The notes under the pieces: model-generated
Databases searched by the model: none
Told to the model about the DNA's origin: nothing
The model's input: only the letters and a program-made list of their open reading frames with translations
Position numbers and translations under genes: made by a program
NCBI GenBank assembly: GCA_020851015.1
Contig: JADZDN010000205.1
Span: 1-29,291 of the forward strand
Source: Alphaproteobacteria bacterium
Lineage (GTDB): Bacteria; Pseudomonadota; Alphaproteobacteria; JAEULC01
Length of the DNA: 29,291 nt
Direction of reading: 5' to 3'
In this document: in pieces, positions 7,965-15,552 of the stretch
Layout of the letters: each line of letters opens with the position of its first letter
How positions within the stretch are numbered: the first letter of the stretch is position 1

Positions 7965-10751
7965 ATGAACGAAGTCCAGACCGGCTCGAAACGCCGGTGG
8001 ATCATCATTATTCTCGCACTGGTCGTGGTACTCGGCGGTGGCGGCTTCGCGGCGTACAAGCTGCTGGGAAGCCACGACTACCTCGCCGAAGGCCAGCAGC
8101 AGTTCGCCAAGGGCGACCATCGCGCCGCCCTCATCAGCCTTCGCAATGCCGTGCGCGACGAGCCCAACAATCCCGCCGCCCGCATCGCGTTGGCCGAGGT
8201 CAATCTCCGGCTCGGCGACATCCCGACCGCGGATAAGGAAATCCGCCGCGCGGTCGAACTCGGCAATCGCGAGACTAAGACGATCGATCTGCTCGGACGG
8301 CTGCTTGCGATAACCGACAAGATGGACGACATGGGCACCGTGGTCGGCCAGCTCGACGCCCCCGAGGCGAAGGCGACCGCGATGGCCTGGCGCGGCCTGG
8401 CCCACATGCGTCATCGCCGGCTCGACGAGGCGCAGAAGGCGTTCGAAGACGCGCTGGCGATCAGCCCCGACCTCGCGCGCGCCCATCTGGGCCTGGCGCA
8501 AATCAACCTCGGCCTCGGCCGTCGCGACGTATCCCTTGCCGAGGTCGAGAAGGTCCTGGCGAAGAACCCGAAGAACGCCGAGGCGCTCGGCCTGCGCGGC
8601 GAACTCCGGCGCATCGCGGGCGATCGCGACGGCGCGCGGCAGGACTTCGCCGACGCGATCGCCGCCGACCCGATCAACATCGGCGCGCTGGTGGCCCATG
8701 CGGCGCTGCTGATCGAGGACGGCAAGCTGGACGACGCGCGCAAGGACGTGCTGGCGGCGCTGCGCCTCAGCCCCGCGCATCCGCTGGCGAACCATCTCTA
8801 CGCGCTGGGCGCCTTCAAGAAGGGCGACTTCAAGGAGGGCGCCGACCGGCTGGAGAAGCTGGGCGACCTGCTCACCGACTATCCGCCAAACATCTACCTG
8901 CTGGCGCTGGCCAAGTATCGCTTGAACGAGCTGTCCCAGGCGGAGAGCCTGATCGAGAAGTTCCTCAGCGCCGCGCCCGAGCATGTGCGCGCGCGGATCA
9001 TGCTGGCGGATCTGGTGTCGCGGCGACAGAACTATCAGCGCGCGGTCGACCTGCTGCGTCCGCTGGTCGATCGCGACAATCCGTTGCCGGAAGCGGCCAC
9101 GGCGCTAGCCTCGGCATACCTCGCCCTCGGCAACCAGGTGGAGGCGAAGGCCGCCTTCGACAAGGCCGCCTCGGTGACCGACGATTCCGCGACGCGCCTG
9201 CGGATCGGGCTCGGCCGGCTTCAGGTCGGCGAGAGCGCCAAGGCGCTGAGCGACATCGAGGCGGCGATCGACCAGGACAACAAGTCGATCCCCGCGCGCA
9301 CCGCCCTCGCCCTCGCGCTGCTGCGCGGCGGAAAGGTCGAGAAGGCGCTGGAAGCCGCCGAAGCGGTCAAGGCGCTGGAGCCGGACAAGCCGTCTTCCTA
9401 CCTGCTGCTCGGCACCGTGCACGTCGTCGCGGGCGACTGGGAGAAGGCGCGCGCGATGTTCCGCGAATCGACGCGCGTCGCGCCAGCGCAGTCCAGCGGC
9501 GCGTTGACGATCGCGGTGCTCGACACCCAGGAAGGGTATGTCGACCGCGCGGCCGACGCCTATCGGCAAATGCTGGAGGTGAATCCGAACCTGGGCCAGG
9601 CCGCCCTTGCGCTCGGCAGCATCGAGGCGATCCGCGGCAATGACGACCAGGCGCTCGAGTACTACGAGCGTGCCCGCCAGCAGGACGCGACCGCGGAGGC
9701 CGCGACGTCGCGGTCGATCGCATTGCATGTCAAGCGCGGCAACAAGGACCGCGCCCTGCAGATCGCGCGCGACTTCGCCAACCGGCGCCCGAATACGCCG
9801 GCCTCCATCCAGCTCCTTGCCCAGGCGCAATATCTGGCCGAGGACCCGTCCGCCAGCATGGCGACGCTGCGCCAGTTGATCGGGGTCAACCAGAAGGCGC
9901 CGGAAGCCTATATGACCGTCGGCCGCGCGATGCAGCAGCGCGGCGACAAGGTGGGCGCGCTGGCCATGTACAAAGATGCGCTGAACGCGCGGGCCGATTA
10001 CATGCCGGCGCTGCTGGCCCGCATGACGCTCGACATCGACGAGGGCCGGTCGGGCGACGCGCGAAACGCCGCCCAGCAGTGGATCCGGGCGACCCGGTCC
10101 GCGCGGACCATGGAGGAGCTGGTCGCGATGGCGACCCTTCAGGGCGGCCGGCCGGGCGACTCGATCAGCCTGTACAAGGACCTGCTGCGCTCGGGCAAGG
10201 CGCCGCCGACGGCGCAGCGCGATCTCGTCAACGCCTACATCTCGGCGGGGGATGCGAAATCGGCCGGCGAAATGCTGGAGCAGATGCAGGCGAAGCTGCC
10301 GACAGATATGTCGATCAAGATCGCGCTGGCCGAGGTGACGATGCGCCAGGGCAACGACGCGAAGGCGGTCGCGATCTATGAATCCGTGCTTGCCACCGCC
10401 CCGCGCAACGCCATCGTGCTGAACAACCTCGCCTGGCTCTACGCCAAGCGCGGGGACAAGCGCGCGCTGTCCTTCGCCGAGTCCGCCAACCGCGCGGCGC
10501 CCGGCAGCCGCGACATCCAGGACACGCTTGGCCAGCTCCTGATCGAAAGCGGGGATTATCCACGCGGCATCTGGCTGCTACGCATGGCACGCGCCAATGG
10601 GCTGGACAGCGCCGACAGCGCGATCAGCCTGGCGCACGGTCTGGTCCAGACCAAGCGCGGCGACGAGGCCCGCACGGTCTTGAAACCGGTTCTCGAAAAG
10701 GGCAGCCCCGCCGAGAAGGCCAAGGCCGAAGCGGTGCTGAAGCAGATCTAA
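7965..10751 (+). CDS. prsT: PrsT, XrtA/PEP-CTERM system TPR-repeat protein
   Basis: A 928-residue protein with an N-terminal membrane anchor (RRWIIIILALVVVLGGGGF, residues 10-28) and then about 20 tetratricopeptide-type helical repeats across the rest. The layout and C-terminus (VLNNLAWLYAKRGDKRAL, then DTLGQLLIESGDYPRGIWLL) match PrsT (TIGR02917), a signature of the exosortase A system. Most PrsT proteins are described as lipoproteins; here no lipobox cysteine is visible and the anchor looks transmembrane, with the repeats outside the cytoplasm. The likely role is scaffolding of polysaccharide assembly or export; its partners are not known. The ATG at 7965 is preceded by GGGCGGAAG. Its TAA overlaps the stop of the convergent epimerase gene. 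Confidence 0.92.
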   Translation: MNEVQTGSKRRWIIIILALVVVLGGGGFAAYKLLGSHDYLAEGQQQFAKGDHRAALISLRNAVRDEPNNPAARIALAEVNLRLGDIPTADKEIRRAVELGNRETKTIDLLGRLLAITDKMDDMGTVVGQLDAPEAKATAMAWRGLAHMRHRRLDEAQKAFEDALAISPDLARAHLGLAQINLGLGRRDVSLAEVEKVLAKNPKNAEALGLRGELRRIAGDRDGARQDFADAIAADPINIGALVAHAALLIEDGKLDDARKDVLAALRLSPAHPLANHLYALGAFKKGDFKEGADRLEKLGDLLTDYPPNIYLLALAKYRLNELSQAESLIEKFLSAAPEHVRARIMLADLVSRRQNYQRAVDLLRPLVDRDNPLPEAATALASAYLALGNQVEAKAAFDKAASVTDDSATRLRIGLGRLQVGESAKALSDIEAAIDQDNKSIPARTALALALLRGGKVEKALEAAEAVKALEPDKPSSYLLLGTVHVVAGDWEKARAMFRESTRVAPAQSSGALTIAVLDTQEGYVDRAADAYRQMLEVNPNLGQAALALGSIEAIRGNDDQALEYYERARQQDATAEAATSRSIALHVKRGNKDRALQIARDFANRRPNTPASIQLLAQAQYLAEDPSASMATLRQLIGVNQKAPEAYMTVGRAMQQRGDKVGALAMYKDALNARADYMPALLARMTLDIDEGRSGDARNAAQQWIRATRSARTMEELVAMATLQGGRPGDSISLYKDLLRSGKAPPTAQRDLVNAYISAGDAKSAGEMLEQMQAKLPTDMSIKIALAEVTMRQGNDAKAVAIYESVLATAPRNAIVLNNLAWLYAKRGDKRALSFAESANRAAPGSRDIQDTLGQLLIESGDYPRGIWLLRMARANGLDSADSAISLAHGLVQTKRGDEARTVLKPVLEKGSPAEKAKAEAVLKQI

Positions 10752-11704
10752 GCGCGGCCCTTCGCCGGCGCGCCCGCGCGCATCCAGTCGAGCGTGCGGC
10801 GCATTCCATCGGCCACGGCGACCGAGGCCGTCACGCCCAGCGCCGCGCGCAACCGCGAGGGATCGCCCAGCGATTCGCGGATGTCGCCGCTGCGCGGCGG
10901 GCCATGCTCGACCCGTGGCGGCGCCCCGCAGGCCTCGGCGATCAGGCGGGCCAGCGCCTCGATCGAGGTCGACCGGCCGGTGCAGACGTTGAACACGTCG
11001 CAGCGCAGCGCCTCGCGCTCCATCGCGGCGACCAGCGCGTCGACCACGTTGTCGACATAGATGAAGTCGCGGATCTGCTTGCCGTCCCCCAGCACGCGCG
11101 GCGTGCGGCCCTCGATGACCGCCTTGGCGAAGATCGCGATCACGCCCGAATAGGGCGAGGCAGGGTCCTGGCGCGGCCCATAGACGTTGAAGAAGCGCAG
11201 GCCGACATTGGGCACGCCATGTACCTGGTCGGCGACCCTGCCGTGCAGCTCGCAGCCAAGCTTGTCGGCGCCATAGGCGGTCAGCGGCCGGGTCGGCGCC
11301 GTCTCGGGCAGCGGGATGTCCGGACAGTCGCCGTAGACCGCGGCCGACGAGGCATAGACGACCCGCACCTTGCGTCCATCCGGCCGGGCGCGGGCGGCGG
11401 CATCGAAGATGTTGATCGTGCCGGTCAGGTTGACCGCGTGGGTGCCGACCCAGTCCTCGTTGCTGCGCGTGACCGAGGCGATCGCGGCCAGGTGGAAGCA
11501 CCCGTCGGCCTCGCGCATCAGCCGGCCGACCAGGGCGGCATCCTGAATATCCCCCTTCACAAACTCGGCCGCGGATGGAAGATTGTCGGCCCGCCCGCTC
11601 GAAAGATCGTCGAGGACGATCGCGCGGTCCTTCGCGCGAACAAGCCGATCCACCAAGTGCGACCCGATGAAGCCGCACCCGCCGGTGATGAGCCACGTTT
11701 TCAT
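10748..11704 (-). CDS. NAD-dependent epimerase/dehydratase (GalE/WbpP-like)
   Basis: An extended SDR of 318 residues. The Rossmann motif TGGCGFIGSHL is at residues 7-17, the serine region is VYASSAAVYGD, and the catalytic YGADK is Y144-K148. FNVYGPRQDPASPYSGVI and IRDFIYVDNVVDAL are hallmarks of UDP-sugar 4-epimerases and related dehydratases, so it probably supplies an NDP-sugar for the polysaccharide built by the neighbouring glycosyltransferases. The exact sugar is not readable. It converges on prsT: the two stop codons overlap (10748-10751). The gene upstream on the other strand is the GT4 at 11812, across 107 bp. Confidence 0.9.
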   Translation of the reverse strand: MKTWLITGGCGFIGSHLVDRLVRAKDRAIVLDDLSSGRADNLPSAAEFVKGDIQDAALVGRLMREADGCFHLAAIASVTRSNEDWVGTHAVNLTGTINIFDAAARARPDGRKVRVVYASSAAVYGDCPDIPLPETAPTRPLTAYGADKLGCELHGRVADQVHGVPNVGLRFFNVYGPRQDPASPYSGVIAIFAKAVIEGRTPRVLGDGKQIRDFIYVDNVVDALVAAMEREALRCDVFNVCTGRSTSIEALARLIAEACGAPPRVEHGPPRSGDIRESLGDPSRLRAALGVTASVAVADGMRRTLDWMRAGAPAKGRA

Positions 11705-11811
11705 GCAATGCCCTGCTCGAACGAAGCGTTACCCGTGATCCCCCGCCATTCCGTCGGCCCGGCGCGGCCACTCGATCGCGTCCCACCCTGCCCGGGGCGG
11801 CGGTAGACCGC

Positions 11812-12999
11812 ATGCTGCGCATCCTGACGTTCAGCACACTCTATCCCAACGCGGTTTTTCCCCACCACGGGATTTTCGTCGAGACGCGCCTGCGCAAGCT
11901 GGTGGAGTCCGGCCGGGTCGAGGCGCGCGTGGTTGCGCCCAGCCCCTGGTTCCCGGCCTGGGCCCCCTTCCCCCGCTCCTATGCGCCCTACGCGCGCATC
12001 CCTGTGCACGAGACGCGCCACGGGCTCGACATCGTCCATCCGCGCTACCTGCTGCTGCCGAAGATCGGCATGACCATGGCGCCCTTTGCCTTGGCGGCGG
12101 CGGCCGAGCGCGCGATGCGCGCGGCCCGGCGCACCGGTTTCGACTTCGACCTGATCGACGCGCACTATTTCTATCCCGACGGCGTCGCGGCGGCGATCGT
12201 GGCGCGGCGACTGCAGAAGCCGCTGACGATAACGGCGCGCGGGTCCGACATCACCGAGATCGCGTTGTTCCCGATGCAGCGGCGGATGATCTATTGGGCG
12301 GCGGCCCAAGCCGCCGGTGTCGTCACCGTCTGCCAGGCGCTGAAGGACGAGATGCTGCGGCAATCCGCGACGACCGGCGGGCTGCCGGCGGACAAGGTGC
12401 ATGTGCTGCGCAACGGCGTCGATCTCGACCGCTTCCGCCCGGTCGATCCGGCGGAGGCGCGCGCCCGCCTGGGCGTCGACGGGCCGGTGCTGCTGTCGGT
12501 CGGCCACCTGATCCCGCGCAAGGGCCACGACCTGATCATCCGCGCGCTGGCTGGGCTTGACGGGTTCACCCTGCTGATCGTCGGCACGGGGCCAGAACGG
12601 GTAAACCTGGAGCGCCTGGCGGCGGAAAGCGGCGTGGCGCAGCGCATCCGGTTCTGCGGCGCCGTCGACCAAGCGGACCTCCGCGTCTACTACAGCGCGG
12701 CGACCATGCTCGTGCTCGCGTCCGACCGCGAGGGCTGGCCCAACGTGCTGCTGGAGTCGATGGCCTGCGGCACGCCGGTGGTTGCCACCAAGGTTTGGGG
12801 CTCGCCGGAGGTGGTGCGCGCGCCGGAAGCCGGCCTGCTGGCGCCCCGGCGCGATACCGAGGCGATCGCCACGGCCATACGGACCTTGCACCACGCCCTT
12901 CCGCAGCGGTCCGATACCCGGGCCTATGCGGAGAGGTTCAGCTGGGATGCCACGACAAACGGCCAGATCGACCTGTTTACGCGAATTTTGTGGCGTTGA
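11812..12999 (+). CDS. GT4-family glycosyltransferase
   Basis: A 395-residue GT-B retaining glycosyltransferase. The N-terminal domain starts LRILTFSTLYPNAVFPHHGIF. The C-terminal domain has LSVGHLIPRKGHDLIIRAL, and the EX7E motif lies in DREGWPNVLLESMACGTPVV. VHVLRNGVDLDRFRP marks the interdomain linker. Such enzymes add sugars from NDP-donors to lipid-linked polysaccharide intermediates at the cytoplasmic face. The position in the XrtA locus suggests it builds the exopolysaccharide of that system; donor and acceptor are unknown. It is divergent from the epimerase gene. No strong Shine-Dalgarno precedes the ATG, only a purine stretch (GGGGCGGTAGACCGC). Confidence 0.92.
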   Translation: MLRILTFSTLYPNAVFPHHGIFVETRLRKLVESGRVEARVVAPSPWFPAWAPFPRSYAPYARIPVHETRHGLDIVHPRYLLLPKIGMTMAPFALAAAAERAMRAARRTGFDFDLIDAHYFYPDGVAAAIVARRLQKPLTITARGSDITEIALFPMQRRMIYWAAAQAAGVVTVCQALKDEMLRQSATTGGLPADKVHVLRNGVDLDRFRPVDPAEARARLGVDGPVLLSVGHLIPRKGHDLIIRALAGLDGFTLLIVGTGPERVNLERLAAESGVAQRIRFCGAVDQADLRVYYSAATMLVLASDREGWPNVLLESMACGTPVVATKVWGSPEVVRAPEAGLLAPRRDTEAIATAIRTLHHALPQRSDTRAYAERFSWDATTNGQIDLFTRILWR

Positions 13000-13134
13000 C
13001 TCTGCCGCAATGGCGAATGCCGCGGCGAAGTCACCGGTTCCAGCCTTGACGCGGCTTGCCCGATGCCGCCTCTTGGCCGGGGCCGTCCCGGCATCGGCGC
13101 GCCGCGCGCTCGCCGGCCCCAGTGGAGGCAGGCA

Positions 13135-13929
13135 ATGATCCAGGAACTCTACGCCATTCTGGACGGGATCATGGTGGTGGTCGCCAGCGCCGCGGAATAC
13201 CTGGTGGCCAACCAGCGTAGCCTGAACCTCATCCTGGTATTTGCGCTGCTGTGCCTCGCCCTCATTTCCATTGCCGCCTATGCCCGCACCCGGCCGGACG
13301 ACCTTCCGCCCCAGCGCGTGGCCGAGCGGCGCGCGGCCAACAGCCCGCGCCCGGCCGATCCCCGTCTGGTCGACGTGGCGCCCGACCGCGGGCCCGTAAC
13401 GCCGGTCTTGCAGGTCACGCCCACGCCGCAGCCCAATCCCCTATCCGACGTCGGCCACCGCCTGTCACGGCTCGAGGAGAGCTACCTTCAGCTCAATCGC
13501 GAGGTGGCGCATATCGACGAGACCGGCCGGGATTTGCGGCACGAGATCGAGGCGCTGGCGATGCGGCTGGCCGATTTGCGCCAGGCGCTGGATCAATCCG
13601 AGATTGTCGATACGCCCGTGGCGGCTTCCAGCGTCCCTCAGCCAGGTCGGGACATGGTGCCTGGAACGGCGCTGGAGCTGGTGCCGGTTGCGACGCAGAA
13701 GGAGGTCATTCCCGTCGCCGAACTAAACAGATATATTAATATGTTAGACGAAACAACGAAGAGAGTAGATGATCTCCAAGGCATGGTTGAGGCACAGCGC
13801 CGGACACTCCTGGCCGTCGGTCAGGTCCTTTCCCAGCTTCCCGATTGGCGCAAGTTCAAGGCTTCGATGAGCGAATCGGTTGATCAGGTTGTCAGCGCGT
13901 TCGAAGCCCGGTCGCGCAAGTCCGGCTAG
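13135..13929 (+). CDS. Membrane-anchored coiled-coil protein of unknown function
   Basis: I do not recognise this 264-residue protein. The ATG follows GGAGG at 7 nt. A first weakly hydrophobic stretch (about residues 10-25) precedes a clear membrane segment (NLILVFALLCLALISIAAYA, 31-50), then a proline-rich linker. Two heptad-like charged regions follow: about 108-152 (HRLSRLEESYLQLNREVAHI onward) and about 202-240 (ELNRYINMLDETTKRVDDLQ onward). It ends with SESVDQVVSAFEARSRKSG. The topology suggests a small anchored, self-associating protein, perhaps a spacer or chain-length/export accessory (inference). Codons at 13720-13778 are strikingly AT-rich (CTA, AGA, ATT, TTA, ACA, GTA) compared with the rest. 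Confidence 0.75.
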   Translation: MIQELYAILDGIMVVVASAAEYLVANQRSLNLILVFALLCLALISIAAYARTRPDDLPPQRVAERRAANSPRPADPRLVDVAPDRGPVTPVLQVTPTPQPNPLSDVGHRLSRLEESYLQLNREVAHIDETGRDLRHEIEALAMRLADLRQALDQSEIVDTPVAASSVPQPGRDMVPGTALELVPVATQKEVIPVAELNRYINMLDETTKRVDDLQGMVEAQRRTLLAVGQVLSQLPDWRKFKASMSESVDQVVSAFEARSRKSG

Positions 13930-13950
13930 GACATGCAAGCCCGTTGGCTT

Positions 13951-13980
13951 GCTGCCGCAAGTTTCGACGGCAGCTTCTTG
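13951..13980 (+). terminator. Possible weak terminator
   Basis: GCTGCCG (13951-13957) pairs with CGGCAGC (13968-13974) around a 10-nt loop, followed by TTCTTG and then TT. It lies 21 bp after the coiled-coil gene. The T-rich tail is short, so termination is uncertain. Confidence 0.4.
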
Positions 13981-14008
13981 TTAAGACAATCATCTTGCGG
14001 TTAGCGCT

Positions 14009-14035
14009 GGCGCTGTGAGCGCCGTCACTGACGGC
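14009..14035 (+). promoter_or_regulatory. Two overlapping, mutually exclusive hairpins
   Basis: GGCGCT-GTG-AGCGCC (14009-14023) and GCCGTC-ACT-GACGGC (14021-14035) are both perfect 6-bp stems with 3-nt loops, and they share GCC at 14021-14023, so only one can form at a time. They lie in the leader of the mini sugar transferase gene. A regulatory role is a guess. Confidence 0.35.
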
Positions 14036-14164
14036 CGCGGGAAGATCCCCTAATTGGACAAGGCTGAGCTTGGTTCAGCGATCGTTAAGTCGGCCGGCGT
14101 AGCTTGCTTGCGACGGGCCGCTGCACGGTCGTAAAGCGTGGCTGCCAGACATGGATGCCTCTTG

Positions 14165-14542
14165 ATGCCCAGTTACAGTCTTGGCCCCAGCCATCCGACG
14201 GGCGAATCGCAGCGTCCGAAGGGGCTCCTGCGCATGGCCGACATCGTTGCCGCGTCCGGCCTGATTCTCGTCCTGACGCCGATGATTGCGCTGGTCGCTG
14301 CCCTTTCCTATCGGCCCCGCCTGCCCCTCATCCAGCGACGCCGCGCGGCAGGCGGTGCCGGTCGGCAGCATTTCACGGTATACGAGTTCAATGGGGGCGC
14401 GGGACCGCGCGCGCATGGCTTCAGCCCTCGCAGCTTCGTGCGGACGTTTCGCGGCGACCAGCTTCCCCAGCTCCTCAACGTCATCCGCGGCGAGCTGAGC
14501 TTCTTCGCGGCCGGATCCCGGCCGCGCCTTTTCGCGGATTGA
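14165..14542 (+). CDS. Miniature bacterial sugar transferase-like protein (PF02397-like), catalytic Glu replaced
   Basis: A 125-residue protein that aligns by eye with both ends of the bacterial sugar transferase (monotopic phosphoglycosyl transferase) domain but is much shorter. LLRMADIVAASGLILVLTPM matches the N-terminal re-entrant helix, RLPLIQRRRAAG and HFTVYEF match the RxG...F.iyKF segment, and FVRTFRGDQLPQLLNVIRGE matches the LRrtslDELPQLwNVlrGd motif. The usual catalytic Asp-Glu pair is D98-Q99 here, and the segment between the two blocks is largely missing. It may be catalytically dead or a relic. The start is uncertain: ATG 14165 keeps the full helix, while ATG 14234 has a better ribosome-binding site (GAAGGGG). 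Its stop is 5 bp from the next gene's ATG. Confidence 0.65.
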   Translation: MPSYSLGPSHPTGESQRPKGLLRMADIVAASGLILVLTPMIALVAALSYRPRLPLIQRRRAAGGAGRQHFTVYEFNGGAGPRAHGFSPRSFVRTFRGDQLPQLLNVIRGELSFFAAGSRPRLFAD

Positions 14543-14547
14543 GGTCC

Positions 14548-14958
14548 ATGTACGCCCGCCTCCGCCGTGTGCGAAAAAGCCTGTACGCGCTATCCGCCAT
14601 AGCCGCGCTCTCCGCGGCAATCCCCGCGCTCGCGGCGGCCGACCAGTTGATCCCGATGCATATTTGCAGCCCGGATACGCATCGTGCCGCCTTCATCGTC
14701 TACAGCGACGGCGGCGTCTACTACTGCGCCAACGATGCCTGCACGGCGATCGAGGGTGCCCCGCGCAATTCCAGCGCTTTCCCGATGGTCGTGGGCTGCG
14801 AAAAGGAGCCCTTCGTGTACGTCGCGATGAGCGACGGGCTTGTCTACCGCTGCTCGGCCGGCGTATCGGCGCCGGCCCGCTGCGTGCAACAGAAAAATCT
14901 CCCGCTGCCGGCCCCGATGACCGCCGCCGCTCCGGCAACGAAAACCAGGCGCCCTTGA
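14548..14958 (+). CDS. Secreted six-cysteine protein with an internal duplication, unknown function
   Basis: I do not recognise this 136-residue protein. It has a signal peptide (positively charged start, then SLYALSAIAALSAAIPALAA, cleavage near residue 30) and six cysteines in the mature part: C40, C60, C65, C84, C102 and C112, enough for three disulfides. Two halves resemble each other: AFIVYSDGGVYYC with a nearby AC, and FVYVAMSDGLVYRC followed by ARC, so it looks like a tandem duplication of a short beta unit. The C-terminus is proline/alanine-rich. GAGG sits 5 nt before the ATG, directly after the mini sugar transferase stop, suggesting a two-gene operon. Probably periplasmic or extracellular. 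Confidence 0.75.
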   Translation: MYARLRRVRKSLYALSAIAALSAAIPALAAADQLIPMHICSPDTHRAAFIVYSDGGVYYCANDACTAIEGAPRNSSAFPMVVGCEKEPFVYVAMSDGLVYRCSAGVSAPARCVQQKNLPLPAPMTAAAPATKTRRP

Positions 14959-15321
14959 TCCGCTTGGGTTGCCGACGCTCTTCGCGCGTTTGCAACCAAT
15001 TCTTAGCTCGCCGGCGAAAGCCCGGTCCATTCGGGCGAGCCAGGTTTTTCCCAAACGCCTAAAGGTTCCCTGTCGTGCCCGCGAACCCAGTTTTGTCATA
15101 AGTGGGGCGAAAAAATTCGGCTATTGTATCAACTTAACGAGCCTTGCAATCTTTTCGGCTTCCGGCGAAGCATACTAGGCGGAATACAAACCCGACAAAC
15201 TCAGGCGAATATCTCGCGCTTTTTAAGAAAAAATCAGGGAGTTTGCGCGAGGCTAAGAGGGTGGAGTACCGGATCGGCGCGGAGCAAGCCGGACCGGTAC
15301 TGGTTGAGGGAGAGGTCCACG
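14959..15321. other. Intergenic region, partly AT-rich, no gene seen
   Basis: I see no convincing coding frame here. The segment from about 15090 to 15235 is AT-richer than its surroundings (AAAAAATTC, TATTGTATC, TTTTTAAGAAAAAA) and probably contains the promoter of the small gene at 15322. I could not assign -35/-10 or -24/-12 elements with confidence. Confidence 0.5.
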
Positions 15322-15480
15322 ATGGCTTCGGTGACGTTGCACAAAGGTATGTCCGACGCGCGAACCTGGTCCGACGAGCTGGACGAGAAGGACCGCTGGT
15401 CGACACGGCGCTCGCTGCTTTTCATGGCGACGGCGTCGATCGCCTTCTGGGCCGGGGTGACCGTCCTCCTGGTCCACTAG
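15322..15480 (+). CDS. Small single-pass membrane protein, unknown function
   Basis: A 52-residue protein with a charged N-terminal half (SDARTWSDELDEKDRWSTRR) and one membrane helix (LLFMATASIAFWAGVTVLLV, about residues 32-51). GAGAGG lies 6 nt before the ATG, a good ribosome-binding site; a second ATG at 15349 has AAAGGT too close to it. Positive residues before the helix predict a cytoplasmic N-terminus. It stands alone, converging on prsR. Small size makes the call less certain, but ribosome-binding site, charge pattern and helix agree. Confidence 0.68.
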   Translation: MASVTLHKGMSDARTWSDELDEKDRWSTRRSLLFMATASIAFWAGVTVLLVH

Positions 15481-15497
15481 CGCCACCCGCTTTGGGC

Positions 15498-15552
15498 CCG
15501 GCGCGCCTGCGCGCCGGATACCCAGTGGGGACGGCCGCGGGCGAAGCGGCCG
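15498..15552. terminator. Two GC-rich hairpins between convergent genes
   Basis: CCGGCGCGC/GCGCGCCGG (15498-15517, 9-bp stem) and CGGCCGC/GCGGCCG (15532-15552, 7-bp stem) fill the gap between the small membrane protein gene and the prsR stop. No T-tract follows on either strand, so they may act as a bidirectional barrier rather than a classic terminator. Confidence 0.5.

Noticed and set aside
5987..8059. 690-codon open frame on the minus strand spanning several genes
   Set aside because: It overlaps, out of frame, the SDR and YdcF genes, which have recognisable domains; the product has none.
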